Positions 36,122-43,037 of a stretch of DNA of 64,000 nt are shown one piece after another. Where the stretch lies: NCBI GenBank assembly GCA_047600785.1, contig JASGKH010000002.1:1-64000 (forward strand), in the 5' to 3' direction. Source of the stretch: Breznakibacter sp047600785 (GTDB taxonomy: Bacteria > Bacteroidota > Bacteroidia > Bacteroidales > Marinilabiliaceae). A model generated the notes under the pieces. That model made no database searches. It worked only from the letters and a program-made list of their open reading frames with translations, and was not told where the DNA came from. The position numbers were made by a program, and so were the translations under genes. The stretch's first letter is position 1; each line of letters begins with the position of its first letter.

Positions 36122-37575
36122 ATGAGATATTTGACAATAGGGCTGGCCGTTTACCTGGCATCCTGCGCCCAAAAACCGTCCGATTTGCGGGAGAGTATCG
36201 GTTTTCCGCCCAAGGGAAAATAGTATCGGTTTACACCACTGCCGACAGCACAAACCTGAGGCTTGCGCTGACCGAAAAACAGAGTTTCGGGGAGACGGTG
36301 CAACCGCTCGAAACGGAAACCTCCGTTTTTATCTATCCGGCCCGTCGTTTCCAAACGTTCCTGGGTATTGGTGGCGCCGTTACCGACGCATCGGCCGAGG
36401 TATTTGCAAAGTTAACGCCCGGGAACCAGGAGGCTTTCCTGACGGCTTATTTCGACGGGCAAAAAGGCATTGGCTATTCGCTGTTGCGGACCACCATCCA
36501 CAGTTGCGATTTTAGTCCGGGCAGTTATACCTACGTCGAAGAAGATGACGGCGAGCTGGAAACGTTCAGCATCGGCCATGACAGGCAATACCGTATTCCC
36601 CTGATCAAACGTGCCATTGAAACGGCAGGGGGCCAGATGGTGCTCTATGCAAGTCCCTGGTCGCCTCCTGCATTTATGAAAGACAACAACCATATGCTTC
36701 GTGGCGGTAAGCTATTGCCCGAATACAACCAGACGTGGGCGGACTATTACGTGAAATTCATCAAGGCGTACGAAGCCGAAGGGATTCCCGTGTGGGGCAT
36801 TTCCATCCAGAATGAGCCCATGGCGGTGCAGCGTTGGGAATCGTGTATCTTCACGGCCGAGGATGAGCGTGATTTCCTGAAAAATTACCTTGGCCCTACC
36901 ATGCATAAAACCGGGCTGGGCGATAGGAAGATTATTGTGTGGGACCATAACCGCGACCTGATGGTGCAGCGCGCCCACGTCATCTTTGACGATCCCGATG
37001 CATCGAAATATGCATGGGGCATTGGGTACCACTGGTATGAAACGTGGTCCGGAGGGAACGATATGTCGGCCAACGTGGCCGAGGTATCAAGGTCGTTCCC
37101 CGATAAGAATATCTTGTTCACCGAAGGGTGCGTGGAGAAATTTGACAGCGCAAGGTACCAATACTGGCCCAATGCCGAAAAGTACGGGCGCAGCATGATT
37201 ACCGACTTTAACAATGGCACCGTGGGGTGGACCGATTGGAACATCCTGCTTGACCAGCATGGCGGCCCCAACCACGTGGGCAATTACTGTTTCGCCCCCG
37301 TACATGGCCATACCCAAACGGGGCAGTTGGTGTTTACGCCGGTCTATTATTACATCGGGCATTTTTCGAAATTCATCAGGCCCGGAGCGGTCAGGGTATC
37401 CGCATCGACCAGCCATAGTAACCTGATGGCCACCAGTTTCCTGAACACCGACGGGAAGATGGCCACCGTGGTGATGAACCCCACTTCCAAACAAATTAAG
37501 TACAAATTGATTGTGGATCAGTCGGAGGTCGAGGTCAATATCCTTCCCCATGCTATCCAAACGTTGGTATACTGA
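36122..37575 (+). CDS. GH30 lipoprotein, third of three, with apparent frameshift in the signal region
   Basis: The body (from about 36217) is an intact GH30: FQTFLGIGGAVTDASAEVF, ASPWSPPAFMKD, acid/base Glu in IQNEP (codon 36814-36816) and nucleophile Glu in LFTEG (codon 37123-37125). It resembles the glucosylceramidase-like GH30 branch more than the two preceding genes. Its frame has no signal peptide. The frame starting at ATG 36122 encodes an ideal lipoprotein signal (MRYLTIGLAVYLASCAQKP) but stops at TAG 36221-36223. Moving back one base at G-GGA-AAA (36214-36220) joins the two into one protein of about 485 residues. One A missing from the A-run, by mutation or sequencing error, explains it most simply. 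Confidence 0.8.
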
Positions 37576-37581
37576 CCGGCT

Positions 37582-38631
37582 TTAGTGCGATGGAGGCACC
37601 GATACTGTTACGTGTTTGATCTTTTCGCGGTTATAGGTGTACACAATGTGCACCTTGCCGTGTTTGGTTTGGATGATGGCGGGGTAGCTGAATTCGCCTT
37701 TCCCTTCGTGCTCCAGGTCAAGCAGCTTGCGCCATGCAATGCCGTCGGGCGAATATTCAAGATCGAGCACGTGGCGGCCGTAGAACCAATCGGGGCCTTT
37801 GGGCAACGGGTTGTTCACCAGTAAAAAACCGCCCGTTTGCAGGGCCGTTCCGTCGATGCCCGAATTGGAATTGGGCACGTTCAGGCTATCAAGCTTTCCC
37901 CAGGTAAGGCCCCCATCGTCGGACCATGCGCCGATGACCTTGTCGTGGCGGCTTCGGCAAAGCATTTGGATGCGCTGTGCCGAATGGGCCAGTAACGTAG
38001 GTTGTATAACGTCAAAACCCGAAGCATGGTCCACATCGACTTTATGCCACGTATTTGTTGCTTCGTCGAAAATTTCAACATGCGCACGCCACAAATCATC
38101 TACTATGCTTTCGGTACTCGAGGGGCACAGGATGGTGCCGCGGCATACCTCTATGGGTTTGTTCTTTATCGGGCCTAGTATGCCGTCGGGTAATTCAATG
38201 GGCTTGCTCCAGCTTTTCCCTTTGTTGTGCGAACAGATGTAAGCTCCCGTCCATTCCCTCGGGTTCTTTCCCGTTTTGTAAAAAAGATACAGCGTGCCGC
38301 GTTGGCTTTTAAACAACACAGGGTTCCAGCACGGTAACGTGTCGTTGCCTGAAATTTTTGGTTCGACGGTGCGCACGGGATTTCCCCAACGGCCGTGGCG
38401 AAATCCGGCGGTATAAATGCCGACATCTTTTGCCCCTTCGTAGCTGCCGCCGAACCATGCGGCCATCAGGCGGCCGGGCGCTGTTTCGGCCAGAGTGGCC
38501 GCATGGCAGGCAGGTGTGGACTTCACTTCGAAAACAAAGCCGCTTCCCTCGATTACTGCGTGTGGCGTTTGTGCCCGGAATCCGGTTGGCAGGGCCGCAA
38601 TGGCCAGGGTAAGAAAAAGGTGTTTCTTCAT
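37582..38631 (-). CDS. Secreted Asp-box beta-propeller protein, sialidase superfamily (BNR)
   Basis: 349 residues with a signal peptide ending near GFRAQ. It has BNR/Asp-box motifs SHNKGKSWS and WSDDGGLTWG plus EYSPDGIAWR, and blades such as GRLMAAWFGGSYEGAKDVGIY, CWNPVLFKSQRGTLYLFYK and SYPAIIQTKHGKVHIVYTYN, i.e. a six-blade propeller of the sialidase fold. The RIP motif of classic GH33 sialidases is not visible, so the substrate may not be sialic acid. Start at 38631; the frame runs on to 38892 only through repeat sequence. Its stop lies 6 bp from the convergent third GH30. Last gene of the leftward mannosidase operon. Confidence 0.78.
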   Translation of the reverse strand: MKKHLFLTLAIAALPTGFRAQTPHAVIEGSGFVFEVKSTPACHAATLAETAPGRLMAAWFGGSYEGAKDVGIYTAGFRHGRWGNPVRTVEPKISGNDTLPCWNPVLFKSQRGTLYLFYKTGKNPREWTGAYICSHNKGKSWSKPIELPDGILGPIKNKPIEVCRGTILCPSSTESIVDDLWRAHVEIFDEATNTWHKVDVDHASGFDVIQPTLLAHSAQRIQMLCRSRHDKVIGAWSDDGGLTWGKLDSLNVPNSNSGIDGTALQTGGFLLVNNPLPKGPDWFYGRHVLDLEYSPDGIAWRKLLDLEHEGKGEFSYPAIIQTKHGKVHIVYTYNREKIKHVTVSVPPSH

Positions 38632-38748
38632 TTTGCTTTTGTTTAGGGAGGAAGTTACCAGCCTCTTAAAGAAGCTGGCTTCCGGAGGAATTCTTGTACT
38701 CTTGCACTCTTGCACTTTTCTCAGGCACTCAGGCACTTTCCTGGATAT

Positions 38749-38835
38749 GACCTCCCCTAACCCCTCCGAAGGAGGGGAACCGGAGATCGCACTGCACACA
38801 ACGGCACCCCTCCTTCGGAGGGGCCGGGGAAGGTC
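38749..38835. repeat. 87-bp imperfect inverted repeat element
   Basis: Arms about 33 bp long, each centred on the palindromic string CCCCTCCGAAGGAGGGG (38761-38777) or its reverse complement (38807-38823), with flanks GACCTCCCC / GGGGAAGGTC and an internal spacer of about 25 bp. It can fold into one long hairpin or two small ones. It looks like a dispersed non-coding element. GTGCAAGAG-type motifs flank it at 38695-38740 and 38852-38886. The whole 257-bp gap contains no other gene. Confidence 0.7.
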
Positions 38836-38888
38836 TGCTTTCCTGCTCTCCTCCTTTTGCACTCTGGCACTCTTTCCAGTCACTCTCT

Positions 38889-41162
38889 TCATTTCACATG
38901 CATCGATGACGATGGACGGTCGTTCTTCCCACTGCCGAAAGTGGTGTTGGGCGCCGGCCCCATTTCCAGTTCCAGCGTGCCGCCCGCCATCAGCTCATCG
39001 TACGTAATGTACGAACGGGTAATGGGCGTACCGTTCAGCGTGGCCCGTTGGATGTACTTGTTTCCGGGTTTGTTTTGCAATGCTGTGATCGAGAAGCTCT
39101 TTTGCCCCGGCAGCTTGACGGTGGCTTTGTCGAACAACGGCGACCCCAGTATCAGTACCCCGTTTGCGGGGTTGACCTGGTAAAATCCCAACGCCGACAT
39201 CACATACCACGCCGACATCTGCCCGCAGTCTTCGTTGCCGCACAAGCCGTCGGGCTTGTCGGTGTACATCTGGGTGAGGATTTGCCGGACCAGTCCGGCC
39301 GTTTTCCATTGTTGTCCGATGTAGGCGTACAGATAAGGAACATGATGGCTGGGTTCGTTGCCCTGGGCGTACATGCCGATCAACCCGCTGATGTCGGGCG
39401 ATGCCTCGTGCCCCATGTGTCCCGATACCACGAACAAGCTGTCGAGCTTTGTGGCGAACCTCTCTTCCGAACCGAACAATCCTACCAGGCCCTCCACGTC
39501 ATGTGGCACCAGCCATGTGTATTGCCAGGCATTGCCTTCGGTGTAATCGCCCCATTCGTGCGTCGATTGGAACGGATCGAAGGGCGTACGGAAATTGCCG
39601 GTTGACAGTTTGGCCCTCATAAACAAAGTTTCCTTGTCGAAATAATTGGTATAGGCTTTGGCACGTTGGCCGTAATACACGGCATCGCCGGCCTGTCCTA
39701 GGTCGTGGGCCATTTGGGCAATGCACCAATCCGACAATGCATATTCCATTGCCTTCGACACCGATTCTTTTTCCTTGTCGCACGGGATGTAACCCAGCTC
39801 TTTCAGATAATTCATGCCGTAATCGTCGCGCGTCGATGAGGCTTTCATCGCGTCGAAGGCCAATTGTTTGTCAAAGCCCGAAAAACCCTTGAAATAAGCG
39901 TCGGCCACCACGGGCACGGCGCTGTAGCCGACCATACAATCGGTTTCGTTGCCATGCAACGCCCAAATGGGGAGTTTACCCTGTTGCCGGTAAATGGCCA
40001 GCATCGAATTGACCATGTCGCTGACCCTTTCGGGCTGCACGATGGTGAACAGCGGGTGCGCCGCCCGGTAAGTGTCCCACAGCGAGAACACCGAGTAATT
40101 GGTGAACGGAGCTTTGGGGTACACCTGTTTGTCGGTCCCCCGGTAGTCGCCGTTATGGTCGTTGAAAATCACGGGCGCCGTGAAAGCATGGTAAAGGGCG
40201 GTATAGAATGTCTTTGTCGTCGCCAGGTCGCCGGTCGACACATCGATCTTCGACAATTCCCTGTTCCATTTTTGTTTGGCCTGCGCTACTGTGCCGTCAA
40301 AGTCCCAGTGTGGAAGTTCCTTGTCGATGTTGGCGAGTGCATTCTCGCTGCTTACGGGCGAGACCCCTATTTTCAGCATCACTGTTTCGTCCGCTTGGGT
40401 CGGGAAGGTCAATATGCCCGTCAGGCTATCCGATTCGGCACTGTTACCCGCGAGAGGCTTGTCATACCTGTAAAGCACCACGTCCTTAACCGGTTTTGAC
40501 AGCCTGATGGCGAAAAACAGACGTTGGTCTTTGGCCCATCCCGTCGAGAAGCGAAAGCCCGTCAGTGTGGTGTCGTTGGCCACTGCCAGTTTCAGTTTCG
40601 ACGGCTGGTCCCACCCGATACCAAGATCGAGGTTTACGGCAATGCGCGACTGGTCATGCGCGGGGAAAGTGTATTTGTGCAATGCGGTGCGTTCGGTGGC
40701 GGTCAGTTCGGCCTTGATGCCGTAGTCAAGCAGATCGACGGCGTAGTACCCTGCTTCGGCCGTTTCATGTGCATGGCTGTAACGCGATGCATAGCCCGAC
40801 ATAGGTGCGTTGATGGTGCCCGGCGACAATTTGAGGTTGCCGGTGTAAGGGGTCACCAGGATATCGCCCAAGTCGCCGATGCCGGTACCGCTCAAATGGG
40901 TTTGCGAAAAGCCCGTCATCACCGAGTCGGAATAGTGGTAGCCCGAACACCAGTCCCATCCCCTGATGTAATTGGTCGGGCCCACCTGTACCGCACCGAA
41001 CGGCACGTGTGCGCCGATGAATACGTGGCCATGGCCGTCGGTCCCGATGTACGGGTCGACGAATTTGGTATAATCGATGCGTGGCGCTTGTGGCGACGAG
41101 CAGGCTGCCAATGCGAGGGCCAGCGCCCAGGCGGAATGTGTTTTTGAATGGTTCAGGTTCAT
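38889..41162 (-). CDS. GH92 alpha-mannosidase lipoprotein
   Basis: 757-residue Ca2+-dependent inverting exo-alpha-mannosidase (family 92). Lipobox ALAAC (Cys21). N-terminal beta-sandwich domain starts FVDPYIGTDGHGHVFIGAHVPFGAVQVGP; SGTGIGDLGD follows. In the (alpha/alpha)6 domain, the acid segment IWALHGNETDCMVGYS carries Glu406, aligned by motif with the catalytic acid of characterised GH92 enzymes. The late signature GNEDCGQMSAWYVMSALGFYQVNP supplies base and metal residues. Likely removes terminal alpha-1,2 or alpha-1,3 mannose from high-mannose N-glycans. It lies 10 bp after GH125. Confidence 0.95.
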   Translation of the reverse strand: MNLNHSKTHSAWALALALAACSSPQAPRIDYTKFVDPYIGTDGHGHVFIGAHVPFGAVQVGPTNYIRGWDWCSGYHYSDSVMTGFSQTHLSGTGIGDLGDILVTPYTGNLKLSPGTINAPMSGYASRYSHAHETAEAGYYAVDLLDYGIKAELTATERTALHKYTFPAHDQSRIAVNLDLGIGWDQPSKLKLAVANDTTLTGFRFSTGWAKDQRLFFAIRLSKPVKDVVLYRYDKPLAGNSAESDSLTGILTFPTQADETVMLKIGVSPVSSENALANIDKELPHWDFDGTVAQAKQKWNRELSKIDVSTGDLATTKTFYTALYHAFTAPVIFNDHNGDYRGTDKQVYPKAPFTNYSVFSLWDTYRAAHPLFTIVQPERVSDMVNSMLAIYRQQGKLPIWALHGNETDCMVGYSAVPVVADAYFKGFSGFDKQLAFDAMKASSTRDDYGMNYLKELGYIPCDKEKESVSKAMEYALSDWCIAQMAHDLGQAGDAVYYGQRAKAYTNYFDKETLFMRAKLSTGNFRTPFDPFQSTHEWGDYTEGNAWQYTWLVPHDVEGLVGLFGSEERFATKLDSLFVVSGHMGHEASPDISGLIGMYAQGNEPSHHVPYLYAYIGQQWKTAGLVRQILTQMYTDKPDGLCGNEDCGQMSAWYVMSALGFYQVNPANGVLILGSPLFDKATVKLPGQKSFSITALQNKPGNKYIQRATLNGTPITRSYITYDELMAGGTLELEMGPAPNTTFGSGKNDRPSSSMHVK

Positions 41163-41172
41163 TGTCGGGAGA

Positions 41173-42600
41173 CTAAAAGGTTTGCTTTAAAAGATCGGGA
41201 TAACGGTGGCTGACGTGGATAATGAGTTCGCCGAACAGCGTGTTGGCCCAGGCGAACCATTCGCGGGTGAATACCGTTGCATCGTCCTTGTGGAACGTTT
41301 CGTGCATGAAGCCGGTGCCCGCATGCGTTTTCTTCAATATGGAAAGACATTGCGCGATTTCGGTTTTCGACGACGAAGTCAGCGCCTGCACAATAATACT
41401 CAACGGCCACACCATGTCTTCGCCCACATGGGGCCCGCCAATGCCTTTGCCCGCTTTGCCTTCGAAATACCACGGGTTGGCGTCCGAAAGGGCAAAACGG
41501 CGCGTATTCTGGTACGTTTTGTCCGATGCCGGTAGGCTGCCCAGATAAGGCATTGCCAGAAGGCTTGGCACGTTGGCATCGTCCATGAGCAGATGGTTGC
41601 TGATGCCGTCGGTTTCAAAGGCATAGATCTTGCCGAATTTAGGATGGTTGAACGTGGCATGTTCGGCCAACGCGTCGCCCACTTCTTTGGCCAGTGACTC
41701 ACATCGTTGGGCCGACGCACGGTCGTTGCCCAGTTTCATGTGCATTTCGGCCATTTGGTTAAGTGTTTCTACCGCGAAAAAATTCGACGGGATGAGAAAT
41801 GAATAGACCGTGGCATCGTCCGACGGGCGGAAACTGGAACAAATCAAGCCATTAGGCCTTACCGGATAGCCGTACCCTTTCATGGGCACCGTGTCGGTGG
41901 CTTTTTCGGTCACGCGCATGAACGAATAGGGGCCTTTCCCGTTTTTGCGCTGTTGCTCTGTAAACGTTTGGTAGATAAGGTCCAGTGCCTGCTTAAACTT
42001 TGGGGTGAAGAACGACGTGTCGCCGGTGGTTTTCCAATACCCATGGGCCAATCGCACAGGGTAGCACAACGAATCGATTTCCCATTTCCGTTCGTGCAGG
42101 TAGGGGTTCATGGCGGTCAGGTCGTTTTCCCATTCGCTGCCCGTGCCTTCCTTGTTGAACGCGTTGGCGTAGGGATCGATGTGGATGCACCACGTCTGGC
42201 GGTTGATGACGCCCAGTATCAGCAACCGAAGGTCGTTATCGTTGGCCGTCAGCGGCAGATAGGGCCATACCTGGGCGGTAGAGTCGCGCAGCCACATGGC
42301 GTGGATATCGCCGGTAATCACGAAGGTATCGGGCATGCCGTTGCGCATGTCGAACTCCACGGTGGTATCGAGTGTGTTGGGATAACAATTCTCGAACATC
42401 CAGGCCAGCTCGGGATCGGCAATAAGCGATTTGACACGGGCTATTTCGGCCTCTACAGCTTTACTGGTAAACTTTCGGGCCGAAAGGGGAGGCCGTTTCG
42501 ATAAGAACTTAGCAGGACGCTGCCCCTTTAGCAACAAAGGCGACGCCATGAGAGTAGCCGTGGCCAGTCCTGTTTTGGTAATGAATTCGCGTCGTTTCAT
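41173..42600 (-). CDS. GH125 exo-alpha-1,6-mannosidase
   Basis: 475 residues with a Tat-like N-terminus (MKRREFITKTGLATATLMASP). GH125 signature FVITGDIHAMWLRDSTAQVWPYLPL, substrate loop YGYPVRPNGLICSSFRPSDDATVYSFLIPSNFFAVETL, and FMHETFHKDDATVFTREWFAWANTLFGELI with the probable catalytic Glu. The family hydrolyses alpha-1,6-mannose on N-glycan cores and yeast mannan, working together with GH92. The gene lies between the two GH92 genes, 10 bp before the first. Confidence 0.95.
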   Translation of the reverse strand: MKRREFITKTGLATATLMASPLLLKGQRPAKFLSKRPPLSARKFTSKAVEAEIARVKSLIADPELAWMFENCYPNTLDTTVEFDMRNGMPDTFVITGDIHAMWLRDSTAQVWPYLPLTANDNDLRLLILGVINRQTWCIHIDPYANAFNKEGTGSEWENDLTAMNPYLHERKWEIDSLCYPVRLAHGYWKTTGDTSFFTPKFKQALDLIYQTFTEQQRKNGKGPYSFMRVTEKATDTVPMKGYGYPVRPNGLICSSFRPSDDATVYSFLIPSNFFAVETLNQMAEMHMKLGNDRASAQRCESLAKEVGDALAEHATFNHPKFGKIYAFETDGISNHLLMDDANVPSLLAMPYLGSLPASDKTYQNTRRFALSDANPWYFEGKAGKGIGGPHVGEDMVWPLSIIVQALTSSSKTEIAQCLSILKKTHAGTGFMHETFHKDDATVFTREWFAWANTLFGELIIHVSHRYPDLLKQTF

Positions 42601-43037
42601 ATGGTTGTGTTTTTTAGAAGCTATTTGGCATTAAATTATGACTTTTCCCATTTCGGGTGTTTCATGCCGAAAAAAACCCTTTACGGTCTTTGCGTTTCCT
42701 CTCTTTGCGCCCCTGCGAGAACTATTTCACGCAAAGACGCGGAGAAAACCACGCAGGGCACGCTGAGAAAAATCTCTTTGCGGCCTTTGCGCTTCCTCCC
42801 TTTGCGCTCTCTGCGAGAAACATTTCACGCCAAGACGCTGAGAAAATCCCACGCAGGGCACGCGAGGAAAGCCTCTTTGCGGCCTTTGCGTTTCGTCCCT
42901 TTGCGCTCTCTGCGAGAAATTATCCACGCAAAGACAAAAAACACAGGGAGCCAGTGTGTGGTCTGCCCAAAGCACTATCGATTGCCGGGATTCCGGAACT
43001 CATGCTCTTTTGCACTCTTGCCCTTTTGCACTTCTTT
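42601..43037. repeat. Gene-free 437-bp stretch with three ~98-bp tandem repeats
   Basis: Three consecutive copies (third partial) lie at about 42681-42936, with a period of 98-99 bp: TGCGAGA at 42714, 42812 and 42911; CTTTGCG near 42688, 42785 and 42884. Each full copy holds an inverted repeat CTTTGCGT...ACGCAAAG and the phrase CACGCAGGGCACGC. A GTGCAAGAG-type motif lies at 43008-43037 beside the GH92 stop. No credible gene; apparent reading frames only translate the repeat. Not CRISPR: no short constant repeat with unique spacers. Confidence 0.8.

Noticed and set aside
36115..36210. ATG at 36115 as the true start of the third GH30
   Set aside because: The first ~30 residues in that frame have no signal peptide, while the overlapping frame from 36122 encodes a clear lipoprotein signal.
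37582..38631. Confident GH33 sialidase
   Set aside because: The RIP motif was not found, so only the propeller superfamily is supported.
38632..38892. 87-codon N-terminal extension of the Asp-box protein
   Set aside because: It is basic and low-complexity and only translates the inverted element and GTGCAAGAG motifs. A proper signal peptide starts at 38631.
42681..42936. CRISPR array
   Set aside because: Whole 98-bp units repeat with sequence drift; there are no unique spacers and no cas genes.
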